A stretch of DNA of 64,000 nt from Takakia lepidozioides (Eukaryota > Streptophyta > Takakiopsida > Takakiales > Takakiaceae), in contig CM060733.1 of assembly GCA_030704615.1 (NCBI GenBank), forward strand, positions 58,528,001 to 58,592,000, given 5' to 3'. Shown here in pieces: positions 47,260 to 59,187 of this stretch; positions within the stretch are counted from its first letter, which is position 1; each line of letters opens with the position of its first letter. The translations under genes and the position numbers were made by a program. Under the pieces are notes generated by a model. That model did no database searches. It was not told where the DNA came from and worked only from the letters and a program-made list of their open reading frames with translations.

Positions 47260-49170
47260 TCACCAGTAATCACCACAAGAACAAATCCCATCTTCAAAGT
47301 GGTGAAAGCGGTTAGCGTCCTGTACAACAATTGCTCGGCCAACAATCTTTGAGATGAATTTGGTGGAGGTGTAGTAGTCACCACACACTCGAAGATTCTT
47401 GATGAGATGAAGAGGCGTCCTAGGGGTCATGCTGATCAGCCCAAAACCAATGGCCAGCTTCTCACTGTGGTGGCAAAGAGAAAATTCCTTTTCCTCCTCC
47501 CCACATCATGTAATACAAAGCGCCTGTCAGGCACATACCCCGCCTCCTTCATCTTCCCAGACAATCTTCTCAGCTCAGCATGGATTTCCTTAATTCTGGG
47601 ATGCAACTTGTCATCTACAACGAAGGTGTGCACGCTGTTGCAAACCTCAATGCAGCGGCGACCTGGTTCCTTTTCAACCCCTCTGACCTTCATCATTCTT
47701 CTCACCTTTACAGTATCAACCCACCTGCCAGCTGCAGCATAGATGTTTGATAGCAACATAAGTCACGGCATCATGTTCATTCCTTGAGGATAGATGTTGT
47801 CGCACGTTGAGCCATCTCTACATTGTCATGGATTCTGCAGGCACTAAACAAGGCCTTCCACACCACAACATCTGGATTGATTGGCATTTTATTAATCAGG
47901 TCCACTGCCTCATCCAGTTGTCCCGCACGTCCAAGAAGGTCCACCATGCAGCCAAAGTGCTATACTGTCGGAGTGACACCATGATCTTAAATCAGGGAAT
48001 CGAAGTAGCGTCTACCTTCATTCAGAAGGCCAGTGTGGTTGCATGCAGAGAGAACACATACTGCTTCAAGCCATTCTTTTGCATTCCTTCAAATAGTTGC
48101 AGGACCTCCCTATGACAACCATGCTGTGCATATCATGCGATCATTGCATTCCACGACACCACATCTCATTCAGCCATATTGTCGAACACTCCCTTTGCAT
48201 CCTCCATGCACCCACATTTGGCATACATGTCCACCAGGGCAGAGTTCAGGATCACATCTGGTACAATTCCAGCTCTGACGATGTCGCCATGCACCTCTTC
48301 GCTCTTTTCCAGGGCTACCAGGCTTGCACACGCACTGCAAGCGCACACAAACGTGATGTGGTCAGGCTTCACCCCGTCGCACATCATTTGCTCATAGGTC
48401 TCCAAAGCCTCCATCCCACGTCCCTGCTGTGCATACCCTGCAAGCACCGCACTCCACGACACCACACCTCGTTCAGCCATAATGTCGAAAACTCCCTTTG
48501 CATCCTAGATGCACCCACATTTTGCAAACATGTCCACCAAGGTATTGTTTAGAATGACAGCTGGTACAATTCCAACTCTGAAGATGTCGCCATGGACCTC
48601 TTTCCCCTTTTCCAGAGCTGCCAGGGCAGTGTTTAGAATGACATTTGGTACAATTCCAGCTTTGACGATATCCCCATGCACCTCTTTGCCCTTCTCTAGG
48701 GCTGTCAAGCTTGCACGACGCCACATCTTGTTCAGCCATAGTGTTGAACACTCCCATTGCGTCCTAGATGCACCCACATTTTGCAAACACGTCCACCAGG
48801 GTATTGTTCAGAATGAAATCTGGTACAATTCCAGCTCTGAAGATGTCGCCATGGACCTCTTTGCCCCTTTCCAGAGCTGCCAGGCTTGCACGCGCATTGC
48901 AAACGCACCCAAACGCGATGTGGTCGGGCTTCTCCCATCATTTGTTCATAAGTCTCCAAAGCCTCCATACCACGTTCTTGCTGTGCATACCCTGCAAGCA
49001 TCGCGTCCAATGGCACCACATCTCGTTCAGCCATAGTGTTGAAAACTCCCTTCGCATCCTTAATGCACCCACATTTGGCATACATGTCCACCAGAGCAGT
49101 TTGCAGAATGATATCTGGTACAATTCCAGCTTTGACGATGTCACCATGGAATCAAAGCAGAATTTCTTGA
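47260..49170 (-). pseudogene. PPR-DYW protein, tandemly expanded and frameshifted
   Basis: An organelle RNA-editing type PPR protein remnant. On the minus strand, repeat units read LVDMYAKCGCMEDAKGVFD, MAERGVVSWSAVLAGYAQQG and VKPDHITFVCACSACAS, with GKEVHGDI units. The E/DYW end follows: [28 protein letters not shown] and the terminal CSCGDYW stop at 47260-47262. The zinc/catalytic HSE motif ([12 protein letters not shown]) is present but in a shifted frame near 47480. PPR units recur about every 260-305 bases (anchors near 48206, 48511, 48774, 49066). Several units are broken. Confidence 0.75.
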
Positions 49171-49516
49171 AGGACATGTTGTGTAGTGGAAGAAGAGGGT
49201 ACATGAAAGGTGCATGACTTGCCTGCGGATGCTGCCAATGCAGGTCAATCTTACTCATGTTCCAAGAGGGGCTTCTATTTCCCCACACACATGCAGCCAT
49301 TACAGCCTCCAAACTGTCAGTGGTACCCTTGCCTGCTGTATCCATGAACCTTCTGATTGGTTTTTGGACAATAGAGAAAGTAAAATCAGAAGAATGGAGG
49401 CTATAAATTCACTTTTGTAGCTGCCATTTCAAAGAAAATTCCCATGGGCGTATAAAACACTTATAGGAAACACCCAACTCAGCTTATCACACAGTTCCTA
49501 TGCTCAATTGCGTCTG

Positions 49517-50740
49517 CTACTCTCTGTAATCTAACAGGCATTCACCTTTTTGCCTCGATTGCACCTGACTATAGACCTCTATGCAGCATCGACCAGGCTC
49601 CCTCCTGACACCTCTGTCCCACATCATCCTCCTCACTTTTGCGGCATTGTCCCACCTGCCAGCTGCAGCATAGATGTTGGATAGAAGCATATACGTTGCC
49701 GCATCCTGCGGATCCCACTCAAGAAGATATTCTGTTGCACGTTCTGCCACCTCCAGATTCCTATGAATTCTGCAGGCACCAAGCAAAGTCCCCCAGACTG
49801 TAGCAGCTGGTTCGCTTGGCATTTTCTTGATGAAGTCCTTTGCCTCATCCACATGCCCTGCATGGCCTAGAAGGTCCACCATGCAACCAAAATGCTGGTC
49901 TGTGGACGTGAGGCCATGAGCTTGACTCATAGAATCAAAGTAATGATTGCCTTCATCTACTAGTCGCACATGGCTACATGCAGAGAGAACACATATAAAA
50001 GTGATACCATTTGGCTTCAACCCTTCCTGTTGCGTTTGTTCCAATAGTTGCAGGGCCCCCCTACCACACCCGTGCTGAGCATATCCTGCAATCATAGCAC
50101 TCCATGAGACCACATCTTGTTCAACCATATTGTCAAACACTAGCCATGCATTCTTTATATCCCCGCATTTGGCATACATGTCAACAAGGGTACTTTCCAA
50201 AGTGAGTGTTGGCTCAATTCCAGCTTTGATAATGTCAGCATGGATTTTTGTGGCCTTTTCCAGGGCTGCCAGGCTTGCACAGGCATTGAAAACATAAACA
50301 AAAGATACCTAGTTGGTGTCACCCCTTCCCATATCATTCGCTCATATGTCTCCAAAGCCCTCCCTACCAACTCCATGCTGAGCATATCCTGAAATCATTG
50401 CACTCCAGGAGAGCACATCTCGTTCAGCCACCAGGCTGGCACATGCATTGAGAACGCACACAACCGTTACCTGGTTGGGCATAACCCCTTTCTGTTCTGC
50501 TCATAGATCTCCAAAGCCTTTTTACCACATCCAAGCACTCATCACACTCCATGAGACCACATTTTGTCGAGCCATATTGTCAAACACTAGATGCACATCT
50601 GTCATGTTCCCAAATTTGGCATAATGTTGGCAAGGGCAGTTTCCAGGACGATATTTGGCTCAATTCTGGCTTTGATAATATCAGCATGGATCTTTTTGCC
50701 CTTTTCCAAGTCTGCTAGGCTGGCTCATGCATCGAGAACG
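49517..50740 (-). pseudogene. Second PPR protein fragment (PLS type, no DYW)
   Basis: The best frame (50200-49517) reads LVDMYAKCGDIKNAWLVFDN, EQDVVSWSAMIAGYAQHG, HFGCMVDLLGHAGHVDEAKD and ends in the E motif (YMLLSNIYAAAGRWDNAAKV). It stops before any DYW domain. Upstream repeats up to about 50740 are frameshifted. It is similar to, but clearly distinct from, the neighbouring PPR-DYW pseudogene. Confidence 0.75.
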
Positions 50741-50859
50741 GAAAATCCAAGCACCGTGTGTTTGGAAGTTGGCAATTAGGTGTGGCTTCAAATGTGTGGA
50801 AAACATGTCCAATAATGCACAAGCTACTAATATTGTGATAAACTGTCCACTCATCTGAG

Positions 50860-51160
50860 CAGCTGTAAAAGACAAGCCAATATGAGCACTCCTTACCCAT
50901 TGGATCATAGTGTGGCCAGCATCCTTGAAGAAATCATCTGAGGGCCGCTTTCCTGTGAGAATCTCCAGGACTGTTGAGCCATGGGATGATGCTGTTTTGA
51001 GTGTCTCATCAAACTTCCAATGTAGGAATAAGATAATGTAATCGTCCAGTGGGTGGGAGAACCCATGGCCAGCAGATGCATGCATTGAGTGGGAATGATC
51101 TTGGAATAAACAAGAGTATGCAATTCTCGTAATACCCATTGTAGGCAGGTCATGTTTGTC
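50860..51160 (-). pseudogene. Receptor-like kinase fragment
   Basis: On the minus strand MGITRIAYS is near the end of kinase subdomain VII and VLEILTGKRPSDDFFKDAGH is subdomain IX of plant LRR receptor kinases. The part between has been lost or scrambled. Only a small piece of the kinase domain remains, abutting the PPR fragment. Confidence 0.6.
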
Positions 51161-51786
51161 CTATATGGCCGCTGCAAGAAGTCTCAATGTGCACGCCCCA
51201 CTGCACAAGCAATCCACCACATGCACATCATAAATTGAGCTTGCACCCACAAGAGAGCAGGCCCTTGCTTTTCACAAGCAGTCTCTGTGAGAGACATCTG
51301 GGTCTGCAGGTCTTTCAACTTACATTTAACATGCAAGTCCTTCGACAAAACATGAAAGTGTTAGCTTGTAATAATTGATGTGCACACTTAATTTGGTCCA
51401 CAGCATGCCCTTAGATATGAGCATCCTGGGTGGGACAGGCCACCTATGTCTATCTATTAGCCCCCCAATAGACAAAAGTGGAAAGTGTCAGTCCTCACCT
51501 CATGAATGTTTTTCTCAGTGATGCCCAATTGACAGTTTGTCAACCAACCCCCCATTTACAGCAGAAACTGGACATGGATCATGAATTTCATTATGCTTTT
51601 AAAACCAGCATTCTGTTGAGGTGGTGACCCCCTGTCCCAAGGCATCAATGTTTTGTTTCCTGCTATGTTGGAGCTCTGATTTTTGTAGTCCACATCTGGC
51701 GCTCCTATCTTATGTTAATACTTCGCAATGACAGATCACCAGTTCCTCCCATGGAGACCTTCTTGACAGGTTGTGCCACCAAATAC

Positions 51787-51845
51787 CTTCCAAAGCGAAG
51801 TGTCTCATCCGCAGCAGCGGAGACTACCATTGTTCCAGCAGGGCT
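51787..51845 (-). pseudogene. CDC20/FZR-like WD40 exon fragment
   Basis: The minus strand reads AGTMVVSAAADETLRF, the hallmark of the last WD40 repeat of CDC20/FZR activators of the anaphase-promoting complex. It is preceded by TTTGTGTAG (intron acceptor) and ends AAG|GTATTT (donor), so the fragment keeps its intron borders. A one-base loss breaks the frame before the donor. No other exon was found nearby. Confidence 0.5.
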
Positions 51846-52249
51846 CTACACAAATTACAGCACTAAAATCATGAGAAAGTCTAATGCACTCTAACTTGCA
51901 CATGCAGTTCTGAAAAGTTCAGATATCACCAACTGAATTTAGAGGAACATATATAATACAGTTTTTCAAACATCTCATTTTCAGTCATAAGAAACTACAT
52001 ACGGTGCACTAAAACTTTCTCATTACACAAGAAATGGGACAGTGGAATTAATAATATCACATCGAACAATGTAAGCTAGATTTTTTTACTATTCTTCAAG
52101 GAAGTATCGATCTCATCGGCAAACCATCAACCTGGGAAAGAGTGTCGACACTGTTGATACAGGCACATGTCTACGTGTTCCAAAATTTAATACAGTGATC
52201 AGCAATACCCCCTCCAGACGTGAGTAAGTTGGCCTGGAAGGGGCACCAG

Positions 52250-54883
52250 TAAAGTGTGAAAAGTGCAAAGTCCGATGCATCTGCTTCCAAAAAGAATGGT
52301 TTAGATGGGTCTGCATGTACCAATATTGGAGCTGTTGTAAATGTCTGCTTCAACCTTTCAAATGCTTGGTCAGCCTTCTCGTCCCATACAAATTTGTCCT
52401 TCCATGTGAGTCGTGTCATTGGTGCAGCAATTTTGGAGTAGTCCTGGATGAAGATTCTATAGAAATTTGCAAATCCTAGAAAACATTATACATCTCGAAC
52501 CGAAGTTGGTTTAACCCACTTGATGATGGTTTGTATTTTCTTCTGATCCATAAAGACTCCTTTGTCGGAAATAATGTAGCCCAAAAATTCGACTTCAGAA
52601 GTGGAAAAGACATTTTTCCAACTTGGCATATAGTCTTTTTTCCCTCAATTTATCAATGACAAGGCGTACATGGCGACCATGTTCTTCTTCATTCTGTGAA
52701 AATATCAAAATGTCGTCCAAATAGATGACTACAAAGTCATCTAAAAATTCTCGAAAGATGTCATTCATCATGTGTTGAAAAATTGCTGGAGCATTTGTAA
52801 GACCGAAAAGCATAACATTGTATTCGAAATGTCCATACCTTGTGCGAAAAACAGTCTTTCATTCGTCTCCTTTTTTTATTCGTATAAGATTATAAGCTCC
52901 TCTCAAGTCGATCTTTGTGAAAAAATTTGCTCGTCCAAGTTGTTCGAGGAATCCGGAAATCAGCGGTAGTGGGTAACGATTTTTTATAGTGACTTTGTTG
53001 AGCCCACGATAGTCCAGACACATGCGTAACGATCCGTCTTTCTTCTTCACAAATACGATAGGTGCTCCCGCGGGTGATTTCGAACGTTGAATGAAATTCT
53101 TTGACAAATTTTCATCAATGTATTCGCGTAAAGCAGCCAACTCTGTCTGAGATAAATTGTAGATCGGACCAAATGGTGGTTAAGCTCATTCTTGCAACTC
53201 AATTGCACAATCATAAGGTCGATGTTCTGGCAACATGTCTGCATTTTTCTTCTCGAAGACATCCTTGAAATCTTGATATTGAGTGGATAATGTCGAAGTA
53301 CCTTGGTTTGTTGTGGTTTTGATCGGAATCGCATAAAGTGCAAATATCGCGTCTTTCTTCGTAGCTCTCATGAAGGCTCTAGCTACAAGAAACAGGGGTT
53401 GAATACCTTTGGTATTTTTGCATTTTTGTCTTGCCGAAATTTGTCGTGATCGCCAGTCGATGTCAGGATTATAAAGTACAAACCAGGGAAGTCCAAGGAT
53501 CACATGATTCGTTGGAGACTGGATGACATTGAAAACAATCTGTGATGCTTGATTTTTAAGCTTCACTTCAAGGGGTCGAGTTTCATGGTCAACATTTCTT
53601 GATGCTAACGGTCGTCCATCGATGACTTCAACAGGGGCCGAGAATTTCTTTCTTGCAAGCGTTAAATTGTGTTGCTTTGCAAAGTCTTTGTCAATAAAAC
53701 ACGCTGAAGCGCCCGAGTCCAGAAGTGCTTCTACGGAGATATCTCAATTTTGCATCCTGATCTTTACTAGAACTGTGAAACAAGGTACAGGGTTTGGAGG
53801 TAGAAAGAGATTTTTTTTTTTTTTAGGAATTTGGGGTGTCCAGCCGCATGGTCCCTACTGTGACTAGACATCTTCATTTTCTGACTTCCTCGTATCGAAC
53901 ACTTGAGTGGTACCCCGAGCTTTGCATCTTCTCTTGTTGGGGCAGTTTAATGTCATGTGATCATGTTCTCCGCAATAAAGACATAATCTATTCGAGCGTC
54001 GTCTTTGTTTTTCTTGTGGCATCAATGGCTTGAATCGGACAGCATCAATCTGTATAGGATCATTACCGGATGTCTGATGGATCGTTGTATTTGGTGTCGT
54101 GATAGCAGCGGCATGGTGCGTCGTCGACCATCCAGATCGCTTCTCTTTCGAACAAACGATTATCACATGCAATGACTTGGGTGATGAATTCGCTCAGTGT
54201 ACTCACGTTTGGCATTGTCAGCAACAAATCTTTAACATCATCTTTTAGGCCACATCGAAACTGACTAATGAGACTCTTCTCATTCCAGTCGAGGTCGCAC
54301 GCAAGTTGTCGAAATTCGGCAGCATAAACGGAAGCTGAACGTGCTTCTTCTCGAAGATTTCGCATCTTTGTCTCTGCAACTTTCTCTCTATCATTCTCTC
54401 CAAACGTTACAGTGAACGGACATGAATGCTTCAAAATTGTATAGTAAATGCGAATTTTTCTCTGATAGCGGTGCAAACCAAGATAGGGCAGTGCCTGATA
54501 GAAGGGTGCCCACGAATCTCACTTGAATACCTTCATCAGAGTAGCGTTGTGGATGTAGTCATAGGAACAATCGTACTTGTTGAACAAAACCGCGAAATCT
54601 TGATCCCGTCCCATCAAATTCCTCGGACATGCTGACCTTTGGTTCCCTTGTAATATGTTGAAGATTTGGAGGAACAGTTGCAGTAGGAATTGTTGTAGTA
54701 GGGACTCGTAGATCCATTGTTCGACTCCTTCAACTCTGAAATTTGTTGTTGCAAATTGTTGAGAGCATTGTCAAGGTATTGAGACTGATCAGCTTGTAGT
54801 TGGGCAGTAGAGGCACAAAGTTCTTGCATCTGGAGTTGAAGACTCTGCAATGTGGTGACCATTTCCGCAAATGTGCCTTCCAT
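52250..54883 (-). pseudogene. Gypsy retrotransposon gag-pol, truncated and frameshifted
   Basis: On the minus strand from 54883: gag (MEGTFAEMVTTLQSLQLQMQ, EFRQLACDLDWNEKSLISQF), a zinc knuckle CLYCGEHDHMTLNC, protease LLDSGASACFID near 53720, reverse transcriptase ([31 protein letters not shown], catalytic YLDDIL near 52725) and the start of RNase H ([12 protein letters not shown]) near 52260, where homology ends. There is no integrase. Several frameshifts and stops split the polyprotein. Confidence 0.85.
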
Positions 54884-54921
54884 CTTAACTAACTAAGAAA
54901 CAAACTTTAGTCTCGTCAAAC

Positions 54922-55280
54922 TGTCAAGGACGAGAACAAGACTGAACACAAAAAAGAGATAAAACTAGAGGTACAAGGCTAGACAAGAAGTCAAGGTCGG
55001 CATGGCCGAATGTACGATGAGTAAATAGGAATCAAGACGATCTTTATAACAATGAACAAGAGTACAAGATATTGGAACACGATTTGAATACTGGAATGCT
55101 GGAAACTGGACTGGAGTATCAGATACTGGAAACTGGGCTACAGTACTGGGAACTGGAAGCAAGAGTAGCTTGAACTGGTGTTGGCGAGACTGAAGAATGT
55201 CCAGTCTTGCCTCCTATATATACTGGTTACTAAGAAGCTTCGCTAAGAAGCTTCCCCTATGGAGGTTTCTTGCTGAAGAA
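54922..55280 (-). repeat. Truncated Gypsy 5' LTR (minus orientation)
   Basis: About 359 bases similar to, but inverted relative to, the LTR at 55740-56415, sharing for example TTCCAGCATTCCAGTA and TATAAAGATCGTCTTGATTC. It ends with the LTR terminus (CCTTGACA on the minus strand at 54922). It lacks the outer half, breaking off at about 55280. Confidence 0.85.
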
Positions 55281-55739
55281 GTTTGGAGTCACAGGAACCA
55301 GATACATTGAAGTTGTCGCTTACCCAGCTACCAGATCAGCCGTTCCGACTTTCACGATCTTCAACATCACGCTGACGCTCTCGAGACGATGGGTCACCAA
55401 TGCGACGCGTACTTCCTCGTCTCGACCCCGTATGACGGCAAGTGGAGCCTACTCGAAGTCTGATAATTCCGTTGGAGGTTGAGGCTTCAGACGCAGAGGG
55501 CAACGAAATCATGTTTGAAAGCAGCTTCGAAAATCAGAATTCTCAAATCACTGCCTGGTCCCAAGTTCAAGGTGTTGGACACTATCGATGGTTGTAGGGA
55601 CCTATAAATCATTTGAGTCAAGAACAAAGAGCCGAATACTTGGCAAGTACCATTCGCCGGATTTTGGATTTTCTCCAACTCTAAGCAAGTCCGAGATTTT
55701 ACCGTTCCTCGATGAACTCGGCGCTAGAGGAGGGGGTGA
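55281..55739 (+). pseudogene. 3' internal end of a plus-strand Gypsy element
   Basis: This lies immediately before an intact LTR and ends with a purine-rich tract (GAGGAGGGGG) that fits a polypurine tract. Broken plus-strand frames fit the end of a pol region, though no chromodomain is certain. It abuts the truncated inverted LTR. Confidence 0.5.
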
Positions 55740-56415
55740 TGTCACGGACATAGCCCAAATGAACTTACCAGGAGTAAATACTAGAAGTTATCATGTTACC
55801 TAAAGTTATCATGACTTACCGTGATTTACCTTGATCTACCATGATTTACCATTACTTACCAAGTTATCGGGAGTTTACCAAATTACCAAGAGTAACTTGG
55901 GAAACTGCTCAGGAAACTTCCTTTGGAGGAAACTTCTCCATCAAGATACCTCCTTTGTAGGAAACTGTCTCCCTCAGATAACCTTTTGTTTAATCTTGGA
56001 AAACTTGGTCTTCAGCAAGAAACCTCCTAGGTGAAGCTTCTTAGGGAAGCTTCTTAGTAGCCATTATATATAGTGAGGGCGAGACTTGGACACTCTTCAG
56101 TCTCTCCAACACCAGTTGCACGCTACCTCTTGTTTCCAGTTCCCAAGTACGCCAGTCCAGTTCCCCCAGTACTTTCCTCCTCCAGTTCCCGTACTCTAGC
56201 CGTTTCCAGTATCCTGGTACTCCAGTCCAGTTTCCAGCATTCCAGTAGTCAGGTCGTGTTCCAATATCTTGTACTTTTGTTCATTGTTATAAAGATCGTC
56301 TTGATTCTTATTTACTCATTGTACATACGGCCACGCCGACCTTGACTTTTTGTCTAGTCTTGTATCTCTAGTCTGATCTCTTGTTTGTGTTCAGTCATGT
56401 TCTCGTCCTTGACAG
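55740..56415 (+). repeat. Complete Gypsy LTR, 676 bp
   Basis: Starts TGTCACGGACATAG and ends CCTTGACA, with TGTCA/TGACA termini. A TATATATAG box lies near 56065-56073. The base after 56415 is Harbinger transposase sequence, so this side is an insertion edge. Confidence 0.85.
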
Positions 56416-56419
56416 AATG

Positions 56420-57692
56420 GACCTTGAACATGTTTTTTGTTTAAGTTTTTCTTCACAACTGACAAGCCCCCATCGCTTCCACCTCCATATGGACACATCA
56501 TCCATGGGGCTCGATCACCCAAAAGGTAAGGTGTCAATGGGACTCCATTTGTTAATATAAAACCCGGTGGCCCATTCAACTTCTGCCCTCGTCGGTTTTT
56601 CTGTATAACCCTGAAACCCTAATCAAACGGCAGTCCTTCAAAGAGCCAAGATAGCCTACAAACTATCATAAATCTTCTGTTTGTATCACAAAAAATCTTC
56701 TGTTTATATCACAAACAGCTTGCAGCAAAATGCTATGACCTTGCTTACGATTGAAATAATCCTTTCCTTCATGTCCTCTAGGTTTTAGCATAGGGATATG
56801 ACATCCATCAAATTGCACCCAACAATTGGGCAGCCCACATTTGTTAACAAAACCCTTCATAATTTTGGGATTGCAAGTTGTGAAGGCCATTGCAAATAAG
56901 AGCCCAACACTTTGTTCACAACCCTAACTACTTGATGTAGAGCTCGATAAACTGTGTTTCTCCCCCCATCCCAAAAATTTCGCTGGTTTCATCAATGCAG
57001 TTGCACCTTTTGCTAGTTTGAATAGTGTAGCAGCCACTTGCACTCTGACTGGCACAGGGACTCTGAACCGTGTATGTTATTTTGCCAAGTGAGGAGATAA
57101 CATATCACACAACCACTCAAATGAGCCTTGTCATGCGAAAGAAAGACATCCATCTTTCGTCCTCATAGCATTGCATGATGAATTTATCACATAGCATGAC
57201 ATCCATTGGTTTCACCCACCATACACCATCATGTCGAAGTCCTGAAAGTATAATGGTATCCAAAGCATTGTTCATATTGAAAAATAACTTGGTGTACGCT
57301 TCTTCCAAACTTGCATTTTGAACCAATGCATTGTTGGTTGTAATCATGGAGTAGTGACAGGAAGAGGAAAACCCTGCACCTGGAAATAACTGGAGGATCT
57401 GTTGCAGTACCATGATTGAATTTACAACCAAAGTAAGCAAAAGCATGTCGTCTTCTGTCAATGGCATCGTGCTTGCTGATTGTTTCGTTGTGTTGCAGGA
57501 AACTGTCTGCCTCTGTACTGTTTGTGGCATCTGCGCAGCATAAGGCTTGCGTGGAAACAATGCTCTACGTGGCTGAGAATCACCATACAAACAGGGCAGT
57601 AACTGACATCCAGGTGGGGCACTATTATACTTAAGTTCTCCAGTTAGTGATCTTGTTATTAGTGTTAAGTGTGAGTGGGGCACTAAATTCAA
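56420..57692 (-). pseudogene. PIF/Harbinger DDE transposase, broken
   Basis: On the minus strand the N-terminal part has CYEDERWMSFFRMTRLI (57120-57180). The first catalytic block is WVQFDGCHIPMLKPRGHE (about 56810), then YFNRKQGHSILLQAVCD. The second Asp block is TPYLLGDRAPWM (about 56510). Stops and frameshifts separate the blocks, and the Gypsy LTR at 56415 cuts the gene before the third acidic residue. This is the enzyme that would mobilise the element. Confidence 0.82.
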
Positions 57693-57720
57693 GACTAACT
57701 GGGCATAGGTAATAGTGAGA

Positions 57721-57762
57721 CACTAACTATTGGGTGCCTAACTTGTAGGTGGGGCAGGGCCC
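57721..57762 (-). repeat. Right terminal inverted repeat of the Harbinger element
   Basis: Inverse of the left end with a small difference in the middle (CCACCTACAAGTTAGG versus CCACCTGTAGTTAGG), followed by TTA. Confidence 0.9.
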
Positions 57763-57765
57763 TTA

Positions 57766-59187
57766 GCCATTCTAGTGGCTTACTCCCATTTTCATGTAGC
57801 TCTCGTACTCCCTCTAGAGCGGCGCCCTGATGCCCTTCATCCCTCCCAATCCTTTCTTTTACGTCTCATTTCTGCTCCCGTGAGCTCTTCATCGACCCCA
57901 TTTTCATAAATTCGTCGTCCTTTCCCATGACCTACCTGTGGAACGTCGTCACCGACTATGGAGACGTCTCCTCCTCCTCATGATTCTCCTTATGGCGCCC
58001 TTCATTGCTTCTTCAATGCAATGGTTATGGTGCGGGAACTCTGAACCTTCCTGCTGGGCTTCTGACTGCTCCTCGGTTTTCGCCCGCTTTGTTTCCCCTC
58101 ACTTTGCTTCTATCCCTCTCATTCTTTTGTTTCTTCTTGCTATTGTGTTATCTAAGCTTTGCTCAAGTTTGCACTTCTCCTTCCTCCGCAATCCTTCGGC
58201 CCCTCGTGTTTTCACTTTCTTAGCTTCTACGATGGCATATGTTCCGGCTGCGACCCATGGCAATGGCCACAGAAGAGACCATCGCGGGGACCCGCGCAGG
58301 CACAATCGCGCCAAGAATGGAGGTCACCCTAGGAGGCATGATTACGCAGGCCCTGGAGTTCTGGGAGTTGGTCCTTCGTTTCCTCTCTCCCCTAACAGAG
58401 CCCCCACGATCTGGAGTGAGGAAGCTACACCTGTCGTCGAATCTCAGGCCGTTCTTGAGCTCAACATGAAGGTTGTTAAGGAGCAATCTCAGCTCCTATC
58501 CGAACAGGGAGTCCTCATCCACTTCCCCGGCAAGATCCGGTACCGCACGTCTGCCAGAAACTGGGCCCTCAAGCACTTCGGGGCGGAGGGGGGTCTCACC
58601 TCGTATTTTTGTCTAGCCCTGGGAAGAAGGTTCTTCTCCATTATGTTCAGCTCTGCTGCCTTTGCAGCGAAAGCCCTCAACTTCAATGTGGCTCTCTCCA
58701 AGTGTCGGGTGCATGTGTTTCCATGGTCGCCCGAATGGGGCCATAGGTGTAACCTGCAAGCCTTGAGTTCTTGCGTTACCATTCCTTCCGGGGAACTATT
58801 TGCGATATCTTCCCGAAATAGGTGCCCACTTGGGGCCTACATTGGTTCAATGAATGTTTTTGATCAAATCGAGTTTGATGACCACAGTAAACTGACAACA
58901 AGCAGCGGGCCTACGAATCTCACAGGGACGGCGGCGTTCCTCAATTGGTCGTCTTGATGCCTGAATCTAAAATGATAGTGGGCTCTTTGAAGCTTCCCAC
59001 TTTGGACAAATCCTTCATCACGGTTAAAGTGCAGGAAGTATCTCTGGCGATCATTTGTCTCCACTGTCATCCTGAAGGTCATGTGAAAGCTGATTGCCCA
59101 GTGTTGTTTAAGGAGAGACAGGCTCTGGCCCACTCTGATGAGGTTCGTGTGACCAATCATCTTGTGATAATGCAGATCAGAACCTGA
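57766..59187 (+). pseudogene. LINE ORF1 (gag-like, DUF4283 and zinc knuckle)
   Basis: A frame from 57938 to 58957 contains GRRFFSIMFSSAAFAAKALN and CRVHVFPWSPEW, which fit the DUF4283 domain of plant LINE ORF1 proteins. A more likely start is the ATG at 58232 (MAYVPAATHGNGHRRD). After a frameshift the zinc knuckle CLHCHPEGHVKADCP follows near 59065. The leader is CT-rich, typical of a LINE 5' region. Confidence 0.65.

Larger units (their letters stand above)
44579..57762. mobile_element. PIF/Harbinger DNA transposon, 13.2 kb, with nested and captured DNA
   Basis: Both ends carry the same inverted sequence, starting GGGCCCTGCCCCACCT, and both are flanked by TTA (44576-44578 and 57763-57765), the 3-bp target duplication typical of PIF/Harbinger. 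Inside are the two standard genes: a Myb/trihelix-like protein (plus strand, left) and the DDE transposase (minus strand, right), both broken. Between them lie a SINE-like sequence, PPR pseudogenes, a receptor-kinase fragment, a CDC20-like exon and two Gypsy pieces. Canonical autonomous elements are a few kb, so about 10 kb is extra. Confidence 0.88.

Noticed and set aside
57938-58231. Hydrophobic N-terminal extension resembling a signal peptide
   Set aside because: It is the CT-rich LINE leader read in frame with ORF1. The later ATG at 58232 fits ORF1 better.
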